In this document: in pieces, positions 1-8,399 of the stretch | Numbering within the stretch: the stretch's first letter is position 1 | How the letters are laid out: each line of letters starts with the position of its first letter | Assembly: GCF_030418295.1 (NCBI RefSeq) | Contig: NZ_JAUHQA010000001.1 | Coordinates: 2,542,001-2,606,000 of the forward strand | Direction of reading: 5' to 3' | DNA length: 64,000 nucleotides | Origin: Demequina muriae | GTDB taxonomy: Bacteria > Actinomycetota > Actinomycetes > Actinomycetales > Demequinaceae | The notes under the pieces: model-generated | Database searches by the model: none | What the model was told of the DNA's origin: nothing | Seen by the model: the letters and a program-made list of their open reading frames with translations, nothing else | Program-made: the position numbers and the translations under genes

Positions 1-443
1 GGTTCGAACTCGAGTACACCGCCTCGGACAACAGCCGCCAGCGGCCCGTGATGATCCACCGTGCGCTGTTCGGCTCGATCGAGCGGTTCTTCGCGATCCT
101 CACGGAGCACTACGCCGGCGCCTTCCCTGTATGGCTCGCACCCGTGCAGGTGCGTGCGATCCCGGTCGCCGATGCGTTCGACGACTACCTCTCTGACGTC
201 GTCTCCCAGTTGCGTGCGCACGGCATCCGCGCTGAGCTCGACGCCTCCGACGAGCGGTTCCCCAAGAAGATCCGCTCGGCATCGAAGGAGAAGATTCCGT
301 TCGTCCTCATCGCTGGCGGCGAGGACGCCGATGCCGGCGCGGTCTCGTTCCGGCTGCGCGACGGCAGCCAGGACAACGGGGTGCCGGTGGCCGATGCGGT
401 CGCGCGCATCGTCGAGGCCGTCCGGACCAAGGCGCAGGTGTAG
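1..443 (+). CDS. thrS: Threonine--tRNA ligase, C-terminal part (truncated by window edge)
   Basis: The gene enters from the left edge in frame 3, and about 146 C-terminal residues are visible. The class II motif 3 region is seen as [14 protein letters not shown]. It is followed by the anticodon-binding domain, which begins [15 protein letters not shown] and ends with the [17 protein letters not shown] stretch typical of ThrRS. The enzyme charges tRNA-Thr in the cytoplasm. The stop lies 5 bases before the HIT gene, so the two are probably co-transcribed. The order thrS-HIT-pgsA-patA-pimA is the conserved actinobacterial arrangement, as in Mycobacterium. The N-terminal editing and TGS domains lie outside the window. 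Confidence 0.95.
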   Translation, partial: FELEYTASDNSRQRPVMIHRALFGSIERFFAILTEHYAGAFPVWLAPVQVRAIPVADAFDDYLSDVVSQLRAHGIRAELDASDERFPKKIRSASKEKIPFVLIAGGEDADAGAVSFRLRDGSQDNGVPVADAVARIVEAVRTKAQV

Positions 444-448
444 ACCCG

Positions 449-997
449 GTGGCGGAGATCGTCGACGGCGAGATGATGGGCGGCGAGGCCGACGGCTTCG
501 AGCGCCTGTGGACTCCGCATCGCATGGCCTACGTGCGTCACTCGTCCGACAGGCCCGAGTACGCAGGGGAGCACGAATGCCCGCTGTGCACCAAGGTCAC
601 CGGTGATGACCGCGAGGGGCTCGTGGTGCACCGCGGCGAGCACTGCTACGTGGTCCTCAACCTCTACCCGTACAACCCCGGCCACCTGATGGTGTGCCCG
701 TACCGGCACGTGGGCTGGTACACCGACGCCACGGATGCGGAGCGCGATGAGATGGGCGCCCTCACGCAGCACGCGATGCGCGTCCTCACGCACGTGAGCG
801 GCACCAAGGGCTTCAACATCGGCATGAACCAGGGCCAGGTGGGCGGCGCGGGGATCTCGGAGCATCTGCACCAGCACGTGGTCCCACGGTGGACCGGCGA
901 TTCCAACTTTCTGCCCATCATCGGCCGTACCAAGGCGGTCCCGGAACTGCTCGACGACACCTGGGAGCGGCTCACGCACGCCTGGGACGAGGTCTGA
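449..997 (+). CDS. HIT-family nucleotide hydrolase/phosphorylase-like protein
   Basis: This 182-residue protein has the histidine triad EHLHQHVVPRW (His139, His141, His143) near its C terminus, preceded by NIGMNQGQVGGAGISEH, which is typical of the Ap4A phosphorylase-like HIT branch. An N-terminal Cys pair (ECPLC) could help bind zinc. HIT enzymes cleave dinucleoside polyphosphates or adenylated nucleotides. The GTG start is chosen because it follows the thrS stop by five bases and gives the usual length. Its place between thrS and the phosphatidylinositol genes is conserved in actinobacteria, but no direct role in lipid synthesis can be read from the sequence. The exact substrate is unknown. 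Confidence 0.9.
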   Translation: MAEIVDGEMMGGEADGFERLWTPHRMAYVRHSSDRPEYAGEHECPLCTKVTGDDREGLVVHRGEHCYVVLNLYPYNPGHLMVCPYRHVGWYTDATDAERDEMGALTQHAMRVLTHVSGTKGFNIGMNQGQVGGAGISEHLHQHVVPRWTGDSNFLPIIGRTKAVPELLDDTWERLTHAWDEV

Positions 998-1014
998 CGA
1001 CCGGGAGGTCACAC

Positions 1015-1728
1015 ATGTTCGGCAAGCTGCGGCCGCTGATGGCCGCGATCTGGCAGGCACCCGCGAAGGCGCTGCTGCGCATGGGGGTGCACCCCAACGC
1101 GGTGACCATCGCGGGCACGATCGGCGTGGTCACCGGGGCGATCGTCCTCCTGCCCCGCGGCGGCATGGCGCTGTTCTGGGGCGTCCTCGTCATCACGTTC
1201 TTCGTCGTGACCGACATGCTCGACGGCACGATGGCCCGGCTCTCCGGCAAGACGTCGAGGCTTGGCGCGTACCTGGACTCGACGCTCGACCGCGTGGCCG
1301 ATGCGGCGATCTTCGGAGCGCTCGTGTGGGGGTTCCGCGAGGACTCGGCTCCTACGGCGCTGGCAGCGCTGCTGTGCCTGACGATCGGATCCTTCGTGCC
1401 CTACGCCAGGGCCAAGGCGGAGTCGCTCGGCGTCGAGGCGTCGGGAGGCATCGCCGAGCGGTCGGATCGCCTCGTCATCACCCTGACGGCGACGGCCCTC
1501 GTGGGCCTGGGGCTGCCGGTCGCCGTCCTGACGTGGACGCTGTTCCTGCTGGCGGCGGCCGCGGCGTTCACGGTGGGCCAGCGCACGATGGCCGTGGTGC
1601 GCGCCAACCGCGAGGACCTGCGCGACCACCAGGATCACCACCGCGACTCACTCGACTACGGTGACCACCCGGAGCACCACCCCGGTGAGCCCGCCACGGA
1701 CAGCACGGACCGCGACGCGGATCGATGA
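1015..1728 (+). CDS. pgsA: CDP-alcohol phosphatidyltransferase, probable phosphatidylinositol phosphate synthase
   Basis: The protein has 237 residues. It carries the full CDP-alcohol phosphotransferase signature D-x2-D-G-x2-A-R-x8-G-x3-D-x3-D, with metal-binding Asp67, Asp70, Asp88 and Asp92, and several membrane segments. In actinobacteria this position encodes the enzyme that joins CDP-diacylglycerol with inositol 1-phosphate to make phosphatidylinositol phosphate, the precursor of PI mannosides. ATG at 1015 is preferred over upstream GTG codons because GGGAGG sits just before it. The C-terminal 30 residues are a His/Asp-rich tail (DHQDHHRDS) that is unusual for the family. A phosphatidylglycerophosphate synthase role cannot be fully excluded. 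The stop overlaps patA. Confidence 0.9.
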   Translation: MFGKLRPLMAAIWQAPAKALLRMGVHPNAVTIAGTIGVVTGAIVLLPRGGMALFWGVLVITFFVVTDMLDGTMARLSGKTSRLGAYLDSTLDRVADAAIFGALVWGFREDSAPTALAALLCLTIGSFVPYARAKAESLGVEASGGIAERSDRLVITLTATALVGLGLPVAVLTWTLFLLAAAAAFTVGQRTMAVVRANREDLRDHQDHHRDSLDYGDHPEHHPGEPATDSTDRDADR

Positions 1729-2612
1729 CCGCGTTCCTCACCGCCTGGCGTGTGTCAGGAAAGCTGCCCATCGAGGCCACCCGGGCCGTCGCATCGGCCG
1801 TCTCGTGGTGGGCGTGGGCGACCCATGCCAAGCCTGCCGCGAGGCTCGAGGACAACCTTCACCGCGTCACCGGGCTCGAGGGGCGCGAGCTGCGCCGGCT
1901 GTCGCGGCGGGGCATGGCGTCCGCCGCACGCTACTACTCCGAGGTGCTCGAGCTCGGTCGCCTGACCGAGAGCCAGATCGACGCCCGCGCCCGCACGGAG
2001 AACTTCGAGGACGTGCGTGAGCTGTTGGAGGGCGATGCGCCTGCGGTGGCGGTGCTGTCGCACTGCGGCAACTGGGACATGGTGGGGGCCTGGGCCTCGC
2101 GCAACCTGACGCCGATCACGGCGGTCGCGGAGGTCCTCGAGCCGCGTGAGGTCTTCGACGAGTTCGTGGCGATGCGTGAGCGGGTGGGCATTCGCGTGCT
2201 CGGCCACGAGGGCGGGTCCACGTTCCGCCGTCTCATCGAGCTGGGACGCGGGGACCGTGGACTGATCTGCCTGCTCTCTGACCGTGACATCTCGGGCCGC
2301 GGCGTCGAGGTCGAGATGTGGGGTGCGCCTGTGAAGGTCGCTCCGGGTCCCGCCGCCGTCGCATCGGCGGCTCGCATCTCGGTGATGCCGGTGATGCTGC
2401 ACTACGAGCGCTTGCGTGGAGAGCGCCGACGCGCGGCGAAGTCCCGGTGGGGCGTGGTGATGACCTTCGGGCCCGTCATCGATCCCGCGGACTATCCCAA
2501 GGAGACCCGCGTGGCCGACGTGAGCCAGGCGTGGGCGAGCTGGATGGCGGATCGGATCGCCGAGCGCCCCGAGGACTGGCACATGCTTCAGCGGTTCGGG
2601 TGGCAGTCATGA
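1725..2612 (+). CDS. patA: Phosphatidylinositol mannoside acyltransferase (PatA-like)
   Basis: This 295-residue member of the lysophospholipid/lipid A acyltransferase superfamily has the catalytic H-x4-D motif HCGNWD (His113, Asp118). The later stretch LICLLSDRDISGRG matches the family's second acyl-acceptor motif. By its position directly before pimA it should acylate the mannose of PIM1/PIM2 at the inner membrane face. The start overlaps the pgsA stop (ATGA), and its own stop overlaps the pimA start, so all three are likely translated as a coupled unit. Ends and length match the family. Confidence 0.9.
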   Translation: MTAFLTAWRVSGKLPIEATRAVASAVSWWAWATHAKPAARLEDNLHRVTGLEGRELRRLSRRGMASAARYYSEVLELGRLTESQIDARARTENFEDVRELLEGDAPAVAVLSHCGNWDMVGAWASRNLTPITAVAEVLEPREVFDEFVAMRERVGIRVLGHEGGSTFRRLIELGRGDRGLICLLSDRDISGRGVEVEMWGAPVKVAPGPAAVASAARISVMPVMLHYERLRGERRRAAKSRWGVVMTFGPVIDPADYPKETRVADVSQAWASWMADRIAERPEDWHMLQRFGWQS

Positions 2613-3760
2613 GAATCGGCATCGTGTGCCCCTATTCGTTCGACCGTCCCGGCGGCGTCCAGCTGCATGTCATGGACCTCGCGGAGGCGCTGTTCGCTCG
2701 CGGGCACCAGGTCTCGGTGCTGGCTCCTGCCGCCCCTGGCACCACGGTGCCCGGGTATGTGACGACGGCCGGGCGGTCGCTGCCGGTGCGCTACAACGGC
2801 TCGACCGCGCGGATCACCTTCGGCATGGCCGCCGCGATGCGCGTGCGCAAGTGGCTGCGAGAGGGGCAGTTCGACATCGTGCACTTGCATGAGCCGGGCA
2901 CCATGTCGCTGTCGGTGATCGCGATGTGGGCGCGCCTCGGTCCCACGGTCGCGACCTTTCACACGTCCAACGACCACTCGCGCATCATGCGCATCGCGAA
3001 GCCGTTCATCAAGCCCGGATATGAAGAGCTCGACGCGCGCATCGCCGTGTCGCCGTCGGCGGACCGCACCGTGAAGGAGCACTTGGGGGTGGCGGCGACG
3101 CACATCATCCCGAACGGCGTGGACACCGCTGCCTACACTGACGCCACTCCGGTCAAGGAGTGGCGCGGCACCAAGAACGCGCCCACGATCGGCATCCTGG
3201 GCCGCATGGACGAGTCCCGGAAGGGCCTCGACGAGTTCCTCGCCGCGATTCCGCATGTGCGCCGTCGGTATCCGCGGGCACGGTTCCTCGTGGCGGGGCG
3301 GTTCTCGGACCGGATCGCCGCGCGCGCCGCGCGCGGCGGCGCCGAGGTGGTCGGCGAGCTCGATGAAGGCATGAAGGCACGCTTCATGTCCTCCGTCGAC
3401 GTCTACTGCGCCCCCAACCTCGGCGGCGAGAGCTTTGGAATCGTGCTCGTGGAGGCGATGGCGGCGGGCGCGGCAGTGGTCGCCAGCGATCTGGTCGCGT
3501 TCCGCGACGTCGCGACGGACTCCGAGGGAGAGGCCTGCGTGGCGATGCACACCGTGGGCGACTCGGTTGAGCTGGCGGCGCGGGTGAACGCTCTGCTCGG
3601 CGATCCTGAGGCGCGCAAGGAGCTCGCAACCAGGGGCAGAGCGCGTGCTGGCACCTTCGACTGGCGCCAGGTCGCTCCCCGGATCGAAGAGACCTACCGC
3701 GACGCGATTAGAATGGACGCGGAATTCCATCCCCAGCCAGCGAAGGACACCACCGCATGA
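2609..3760 (+). CDS. pimA: Phosphatidylinositol alpha-mannosyltransferase
   Basis: This 383-residue GT4 glycosyltransferase adds the first mannose, from GDP-mannose, to phosphatidylinositol. The N-terminal Rossmann half begins [18 protein letters not shown] with the Gly-Gly loop that contacts the sugar nucleotide. The C-terminal half carries the retaining-GT E-x7-E motif [10 protein letters not shown] (Glu274 and Glu282). The ATG start overlaps the patA stop by ATGA. The 3' end overlaps pdxS. The set pgsA-patA-pimA gives the first three steps of PIM synthesis and is strong evidence for an actinomycete host. Confidence 0.95.
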   Translation: MRIGIVCPYSFDRPGGVQLHVMDLAEALFARGHQVSVLAPAAPGTTVPGYVTTAGRSLPVRYNGSTARITFGMAAAMRVRKWLREGQFDIVHLHEPGTMSLSVIAMWARLGPTVATFHTSNDHSRIMRIAKPFIKPGYEELDARIAVSPSADRTVKEHLGVAATHIIPNGVDTAAYTDATPVKEWRGTKNAPTIGILGRMDESRKGLDEFLAAIPHVRRRYPRARFLVAGRFSDRIAARAARGGAEVVGELDEGMKARFMSSVDVYCAPNLGGESFGIVLVEAMAAGAAVVASDLVAFRDVATDSEGEACVAMHTVGDSVELAARVNALLGDPEARKELATRGRARAGTFDWRQVAPRIEETYRDAIRMDAEFHPQPAKDTTA

Positions 3761-4665
3761 GCGAGACCGCCGACGTCACCACCCCCCAGGTAGGAACCGA
3801 CCTGGTCAAGAGGGGCATGGCCGAGATGCTCAAGGGCGGCGTGATCATGGACGTCGTCACGCCCGAGCAGGCGAAGATCGCCGAGGACGCCGGAGCAGTG
3901 GCCGTCATGGCGCTCGAGCGCGTGCCGGCGGACATCCGGGCGCAGGGCGGAGTGGCCCGCATGAGCGATCCCGACCTGGTCCAGGGCATCATCGACGCCG
4001 TCTCGATCCCCGTGATGGCCAAGGCCCGCATCGGGCACTTCGTCGAGGCGCAGGTGCTGCAGTCGCTCGGGGTCGACTACGTCGACGAGTCCGAGGTGCT
4101 GACGCCTGCTGACTACACCCACCACATCGACAAGTGGAACTTCACGGTGCCGTTCGTCTGCGGTGCCACGAACCTGGGCGAGGCGCTGCGTCGCATCTCC
4201 GAGGGGGCCGCGATGATCCGCTCCAAGGGCGAGGCAGGAACCGGCGACGTGTCCAACGCCACCACCCACATGCGCCAGATCCGTGCCGAGATCAAGGCGC
4301 TGGCGTCACTGCCGAAGGACGAGCTCTACGTGGCTGCCAAGGAGCTGCAGGCGCCGTTGCCGCTGGTCCAGGAGATCGCGGCCACCGGCAAGCTCCCCGT
4401 GGTGCTCTTCACCGCTGGCGGCATCGCCACCCCGGCGGACGCCGCGATGATGATGCAGCTGGGCGCCGAGGGAGTCTTCGTCGGCTCGGGAATCTTCAAG
4501 TCGGGCAACCCGTCCGAGCGCGCCAAGGCCATCGTCAAGGCGACCACCTTCTTCGATGACCCTGCGGTCATCGCGGAGGTCTCGCGTGGTCTGGGCGACG
4601 CGATGGTGGGCATCAACGTCGAGGACGAGCCCGAGCCGCACCGGCTCGCCGAGCGCGGCTGGTAG
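3757..4665 (+). CDS. pdxS: Pyridoxal 5'-phosphate synthase, lyase subunit PdxS
   Basis: This 302-residue (beta/alpha)8 PLP synthase subunit condenses ribose 5-phosphate, glyceraldehyde 3-phosphate and ammonia. Diagnostic stretches are [34 protein letters not shown] and [16 protein letters not shown], which include the catalytic lysines and the phosphate loop. The start codon ATG overlaps the pimA stop. The partner glutaminase PdxT is not directly next to it: a Nudix gene lies between, which is an unusual but seemingly co-transcribed arrangement. Confidence 0.97.
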   Translation: MSETADVTTPQVGTDLVKRGMAEMLKGGVIMDVVTPEQAKIAEDAGAVAVMALERVPADIRAQGGVARMSDPDLVQGIIDAVSIPVMAKARIGHFVEAQVLQSLGVDYVDESEVLTPADYTHHIDKWNFTVPFVCGATNLGEALRRISEGAAMIRSKGEAGTGDVSNATTHMRQIRAEIKALASLPKDELYVAAKELQAPLPLVQEIAATGKLPVVLFTAGGIATPADAAMMMQLGAEGVFVGSGIFKSGNPSERAKAIVKATTFFDDPAVIAEVSRGLGDAMVGINVEDEPEPHRLAERGW

Positions 4666-4684
4666 TCCCGCGCCCGGACCCTCC

Positions 4685-5266
4685 GTGACCGACGCCCCGC
4701 AGCCGCCTGACCTTGCCAGCCCCGTGCTGGCGCGTCCGGCTGCGGGAGCATCGGCCGGGGACCGCATCGCGCGCCGTGGCGCGCGGGTGCTGCTGCTGGA
4801 CGAGTCGAACCGCGCTTCGCCCCGCGTGCTGATGGTCCGCGGTCACGATCCCCACGAGGAGGGTCGGTCGTTCTGGTTCACCCCGGGAGGCGGGCTCGAG
4901 GGGGCCGAGTCGATGCGCGCGGCCGCGGTGCGCGAGCTTGCCGAGGAGACCGGCTGGGTGCTGGAGGAGCACGAGCTCACCGGGCCCGTGTGGCGACGCA
5001 CGGCGATGTTCGACTTCGCGTCGCGGCCGTACGTGCAGTACGAGGAGATCTTCGTGGCACGCCTGGTGGATGCAGAACAGCGGCAGCGGACGGCGGAGGA
5101 GTGGACTGAGGTCGAGCGGGAGACCATCGACGCGGTCCAGTGGATGACGGCGGCCGAGCTGCGGGACGCGCCCATCGAGGTGTTCCCGGCGCAGCTGAGA
5201 GGCGACTGGGACGCCTTCCTCGCCTGGGATGGCGACACGATCGACTTGGGAGAGGTTGACGAATGA
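4685..5266 (+). CDS. Nudix hydrolase between pdxS and pdxT
   Basis: The 193-residue product has a complete Nudix box, G-x5-E-x7-R-E-L-A-E-E-T-G-W, at about residues 65-87 (GGGLEGAESMRAAAVRELAE is its start). The metal-binding glutamates are intact. The GTG at 4685 is chosen because it is the first start after the pdxS stop. The stop overlaps the pdxT ATG, so translation of pdxT is probably coupled to this gene. Nudix enzymes remove nucleoside diphosphates linked to other groups, and the substrate is not predictable. A Nudix gene also occurs near pimA/pdx in mycobacteria. Lying inside the PLP synthase pair could mean damaged-cofactor cleaning, but this is only inference. Confidence 0.88.
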   Translation: MTDAPQPPDLASPVLARPAAGASAGDRIARRGARVLLLDESNRASPRVLMVRGHDPHEEGRSFWFTPGGGLEGAESMRAAAVRELAEETGWVLEEHELTGPVWRRTAMFDFASRPYVQYEEIFVARLVDAEQRQRTAEEWTEVERETIDAVQWMTAAELRDAPIEVFPAQLRGDWDAFLAWDGDTIDLGEVDE

Positions 5267-5847
5267 CCACCGTGGGAGTGCTCGCGCTGCAAGGCGATGT
5301 CCGAGAGCATCAGGCGATGCTCGAGGGCCTTGGCGTCGACGTGATCCGGGTGCGCCGGCTCGCCGAACTGACCGCCGTGGACGGCCTTGTGATTCCTGGG
5401 GGAGAGTCGACCACGATCGACAAGCTGCTGCGGGCGTTCGACCTGCGCGACGCTCTCGTCGAGCGCATCGCCGCCGGACTGCCGGTGCTCGGATCGTGTG
5501 CCGGGATGGTCCTGCTCGCACGGGACCTCCGTGACGGCATCGAGGGCCAGCAGACCCTGGGCGCGATCCCCATGACCGTGCGGCGAAACGCCTTCGGACG
5601 CCAGGTCGACTCCGCGGAGGTGGACCTGGTGTGGGAGCCGGACGGCAGTCCCATGCACGCCACCTTCATCCGTGCGCCGTGGGTGGAGTCGTACGACGAC
5701 GGCGTCGAGGTGCTCGCCACGGCCACGGGGCCCGACGGCGAACGTCACCCGGTCGCGGTGAGGCACGGCGCGGCCATCGCGACGTCGTTCCATCCGGAGA
5801 TCTCCGCGGACACCCGCGTGCACGAACTGCTGCTGTCGCAGGTGTGA
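5263..5847 (+). CDS. pdxT: Pyridoxal 5'-phosphate synthase, glutaminase subunit PdxT
   Basis: This 194-residue class I glutamine amidotransferase supplies ammonia to PdxS. The nucleophile is Cys79 in LGSCAGMVLLA, and the His-Glu pair is His177/Glu179 in SFHPE. The oxyanion loop VIPGGESTT is present. The ATG overlaps the Nudix stop (ATGA). In related genomes yebC and ruvCAB follow, and they do here after the SatD pair. Confidence 0.96.
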   Translation: MTTVGVLALQGDVREHQAMLEGLGVDVIRVRRLAELTAVDGLVIPGGESTTIDKLLRAFDLRDALVERIAAGLPVLGSCAGMVLLARDLRDGIEGQQTLGAIPMTVRRNAFGRQVDSAEVDLVWEPDGSPMHATFIRAPWVESYDDGVEVLATATGPDGERHPVAVRHGAAIATSFHPEISADTRVHELLLSQV

Positions 5848-5900
5848 GCGCGGGGCGCCAGGCATCGCCCGCAGCGCACCTCTTGTTCCAGCCTCAGGGC

Positions 5901-5935
5901 TTGATGTTCATGCATCAAGGCTCTATCCTTGAGGC
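5901..5935 (+). promoter_or_regulatory. Leaderless promoter of the SatD gene with dyad operator
   Basis: TTGATG at 5901-5906 and TATCCT at 5924-5929 are separated by exactly 17 bases, and the ATG at 5936 follows the -10 by six bases. Transcription would therefore begin at or next to the start codon. The -35 is the left half of an inverted repeat, TTGATG-N6-CATCAA (5901-5918), which could be an operator. The hexamers and spacing are directly visible. Repressor binding is inference. Confidence 0.7.
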
Positions 5936-6556
5936 ATGTTCGTCGTCACCGCCGATCAGCGCGGCAGCACCCGCAAGGGCGACCGAGTCGAGTCGCTCAT
6001 GAGCGAGCTGCGCCCGTGGATGGAGCGGTGGGACGCAGACGTGGCGCTGCCGCTCGAGCGCACGGTGGGCGACGAGGTGCAGATCGTGCTGACCGGGCCC
6101 GCGGCCGCCGTGGACCTCGCGCTGCACCTCATGCGAGTCGGCGACTGGTCCGTCGGGGTGGGCGCAGGTCCCGTCAACGAGCCGTGGGGAGAGAGCGCGC
6201 GTGCCAGTTCCGGCGCGGCCTTCGTCCATGCGCGGCAGGCCGTCGAGCGCGCCCGCGGGCGTTCGGAGCCCGTGCCCGTGGTCGCTGCGGGTGAGGACGC
6301 CGATGCGGCAGAGAGCGCCACAGCGGTGCTGCAGCTGCTGGCATCGGTCGTGCGCCGCCGTTCCGACGCGGGCTGGGAGGTGGCAGACCTGCTGGGCCCC
6401 GACGCCACCCAGCGCGAGGTCGCGACACGCCTGGGAATCTCCGAGCAGGCGGTGAGCCAGCGCGTGACCTCTGCCATGCTCGATGAGGAGCGCCGCGCGC
6501 GGCCGGTCGCTGCCGACCTGCTCGTGAGCGCAGAATCGAAGGGAGCCCGCCCATGA
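5936..6556 (+). CDS. SatD-family protein with C-terminal helix-turn-helix
   Basis: This 206-residue protein begins FVVTADQRGSTRKGDRVESL, the N-terminal signature of the SatD family. The middle resembles a nucleotide-cyclase-like fold stretch (LERTVGDEVQIVLTGP). The C-terminal part has a clear sigma-70 region 4-like helix-turn-helix, TQREVATRLGISEQAVSQRV, at about residues 160-180. It is probably a DNA-binding regulator, and the dyad in its own promoter is a natural autoregulatory target. The gene is coupled to the downstream membrane protein by an ATGA overlap. No exact function is known for the family, and the role is inferred from fold and context. Confidence 0.75.
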   Translation: MFVVTADQRGSTRKGDRVESLMSELRPWMERWDADVALPLERTVGDEVQIVLTGPAAAVDLALHLMRVGDWSVGVGAGPVNEPWGESARASSGAAFVHARQAVERARGRSEPVPVVAAGEDADAAESATAVLQLLASVVRRRSDAGWEVADLLGPDATQREVATRLGISEQAVSQRVTSAMLDEERRARPVAADLLVSAESKGARP

Positions 6557-6927
6557 GTGTCGTCGCCGACGTGGGGATCGTGGTCGGGGCGCTCGTCGCC
6601 GCCGCTGCGCTCGGCTCACCGCTGGTCGCGTGGCTGCTGAGGCGTGTCGAGCCCGAGGCCGAGACCCCGGGCCTGCTGCGTGGGGGCATGTGGATCGGAG
6701 TGCTCGAGCGCCTCGCGATCGCGGGGGCGGTCATGGCGGGTCACCCCGAAGCGGTCGCGGTCGTCATCGCCGTCAAGGGCCTCGGGCGCTACCCGGAGCT
6801 GCGCGATGCCGAGCCGGGCCTGCGCGGCGAGACGGCCGAGCGATTCATCATCGGCACGCTTGCGAGCTTCGTGTGGGCGGCGGCGTGCGGCGCCGCGGGG
6901 GCGGCTGCTGTCGCGGCGCTGTCCTGA
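6553..6927 (+). CDS. Small membrane protein paired with SatD
   Basis: The 124-residue protein has three to four hydrophobic segments. It carries the motif series GGMWIGVLERLAIAGAV, AVVIAVKGLGRYPEL and AERFIIGTLASFVWA. This G-x2-IG-x-LER / KG-x2-R / AE-x-FIIGT-x2-S pattern recurs in small bacterial membrane proteins next to SatD-like genes, often with a DUF3307 domain in front. Here only that conserved half is present. The start codon overlaps the regulator's stop, so the pair is one transcription unit. Function unknown. Confidence 0.7.
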   Translation: MSVVADVGIVVGALVAAAALGSPLVAWLLRRVEPEAETPGLLRGGMWIGVLERLAIAGAVMAGHPEAVAVVIAVKGLGRYPELRDAEPGLRGETAERFIIGTLASFVWAAACGAAGAAAVAALS

Positions 6928-6946
6928 CCGCGGGGGAGTGACGCTC

Positions 6947-6952
6947 TAGACT
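6947..6952 (+). promoter_or_regulatory. -10 element upstream of yebC
   Basis: TAGACT lies 40 bases before the yebC start, in the short gap after the SatD operon. The same hexamer precedes rel, aspS, rpoZ and the cyclophilin gene in this window. No good -35 is visible, which is usual for actinobacterial housekeeping promoters. Confidence 0.45.
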
Positions 6953-6992
6953 GGCGGGCAGTCCAATACCTGAATCCGTTGAGGAGCATCAC

Positions 6993-7751
6993 GTGTCCGG
7001 CCACTCCAAATGGGCAACCACCAAGCACAAGAAGGCGGTTGTCGACGCCAAGCGCGGCAAGCTGTTCGCCAAGCTCATCAAGAACATCGAGGTCGCGGCC
7101 CGATCGGGTGGCGCGGACATGGCCGGCAACCCCACGCTCTTCGACGCGGTCCAGAAGGCCAAGAAGTCGTCGGTGCCGAACGACAACATCGATCGGGCGC
7201 TCAAGCGAGGAGCGGGCCTCGAGGCCGGCGGCAGCGAGTACGAGACCATCATGTACGAGGGATACGGCCCCAACGGCGTCGCGATGCTGATCGAGTGCCT
7301 GACCGACAACCGCAACCGCGCCGCGATGGAGGTGCGCACCGCGCTGACCCGCAACAACGGCACCCTCGCGGATCCCAACTCCGTGGCGTACCTGTTCACC
7401 CGCAAGGGACAGATCATCGTGTCGAAGGATTCGGGCGTCACCGAGGACGACCTCATGCTCGCCGCGCTCGACGCGGGCGCCGAGGAGATCGAGGACCACG
7501 GCGAGGTCTTCGAGGTCACCTCGGAGGCGACCGACGTGGTGGCCGTGCGCACCGCGCTGCAAGAGGCCGACATCGACTACGACTCCGCCGAGGCCACGTG
7601 GGTCCCGTCGGTCAAGATCGAGCTCGACGTGGACGGCGCCAAGAAGATGCTGCGCCTGATCGACGCTCTCGAAGACTGCGACGACGTCCAGAACGTGTTC
7701 GCGAACATGGACGCCTCCGACGAGGTGCTGGAGGCGGCGGCCGCCGAGTAG
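6993..7751 (+). CDS. yebC: YebC/PmpR-family regulatory protein
   Basis: The 252-residue protein starts with the family hallmark [20 protein letters not shown] and has the central motif [20 protein letters not shown]. Family members have been described as DNA-binding regulators and more recently as factors that help ribosomes through difficult sequences, so the molecular role is unsettled. GTG at 6993 is chosen because GAGGAG ends seven bases before it and the protein begins with the conserved sequence. It is followed by ruvC after 18 bases, the widespread yebC-ruvC-ruvA-ruvB order. Confidence 0.95.
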   Translation: MSGHSKWATTKHKKAVVDAKRGKLFAKLIKNIEVAARSGGADMAGNPTLFDAVQKAKKSSVPNDNIDRALKRGAGLEAGGSEYETIMYEGYGPNGVAMLIECLTDNRNRAAMEVRTALTRNNGTLADPNSVAYLFTRKGQIIVSKDSGVTEDDLMLAALDAGAEEIEDHGEVFEVTSEATDVVAVRTALQEADIDYDSAEATWVPSVKIELDVDGAKKMLRLIDALEDCDDVQNVFANMDASDEVLEAAAAE

Positions 7752-7769
7752 CGGCAGCTCGCCGACCTG

Positions 7770-8324
7770 ATGCGCATTCTCGGCGTCGACCCCGGCCTCA
7801 CCCGTTGCGGCCTGGGCGTGATCGACGCAGCGGGAGCGCGGCAGGTGCGCCTGGTGCACGTGGAGGCGGCCACCTCTCCCGCAGGGGATCCCGTCCCCGC
7901 ACGGCTCGCGCGCCTGGCCGATGCGCTCGAGGCCGTCCTGGACCAGCACAGGCCCGATGCGGTCGCGCTGGAGCGGGTGTTTGCGCAAGCCAACGTCCGC
8001 ACCGTGATGGGCACTGCCCAGGTCTCCGGCGTGGTGATGCTCGCCGCCGAGCGGCGTGGATTGCCGGTGGCGCTCTACACGCCGTCGGAGGTGAAGGCCG
8101 CCGTGACCGGGGACGGCCGCGCTGCGAAGCCGCAGGTGGGCTACATGGTCGCCAGAGTGCTCGGGCTCGCGGAGCCCCCTCGCCCGGCCGATGCGGCAGA
8201 CGCCCTGGCGATCGCCATCACCCACGCCTGGAAGGGCGGTGCGGCACCGGCAGGTTCCGCCGCGACGACGTCCGCGCAGCGCCGATGGGCAGAGGCCGAG
8301 CGGGCGTCACGACGTCGTGGGTGA
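7770..8324 (+). CDS. ruvC: Crossover junction endodeoxyribonuclease RuvC
   Basis: The protein has 184 residues, in the normal range. The four catalytic acids of the RNase H fold are visible: Asp7 in GVDPG, Glu in ALERVF, and two Asp in PADAADALAIA. RuvC resolves Holliday junctions together with RuvAB. ruvA follows after a 92-base gap holding a LexA box, so ruvAB can be induced separately from ruvC. The last 30 residues (PAGSAATTSAQRRW and on) are a low-complexity tail. Confidence 0.96.
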   Translation: MRILGVDPGLTRCGLGVIDAAGARQVRLVHVEAATSPAGDPVPARLARLADALEAVLDQHRPDAVALERVFAQANVRTVMGTAQVSGVVMLAAERRGLPVALYTPSEVKAAVTGDGRAAKPQVGYMVARVLGLAEPPRPADAADALAIAITHAWKGGAAPAGSAATTSAQRRWAEAERASRRRG

Positions 8325-8363
8325 GGTGCGGCGAGTCGTGTCCGGCGGCGGCGCCGCGTCCCG

Positions 8364-8387
8364 TAGCGTGTTCGTACACATGTTCGA
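8364..8387 (+). promoter_or_regulatory. LexA (SOS) box and -10 element of ruvAB
   Basis: The 16-base dyad TCGTACACATGTTCGA (8372-8387) differs from the actinobacterial/Bacillus LexA consensus TCGAAC-N4-GTTCGA at one position. TAGCGT at 8364-8369 is a plausible -10, which puts the box over the start of transcription, where a repressor would act. The downstream genes ruvA and ruvB are classical SOS genes, which supports the call. Confidence 0.8.
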
Positions 8388-8399
8388 AAGGAGTCCCGC

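Noticed and set aside
1..12. GTTCGAAC palindrome at the left edge as a LexA half-site
   Set aside because: It lies inside the thrS coding sequence and lacks the N4 spacing of a LexA box.
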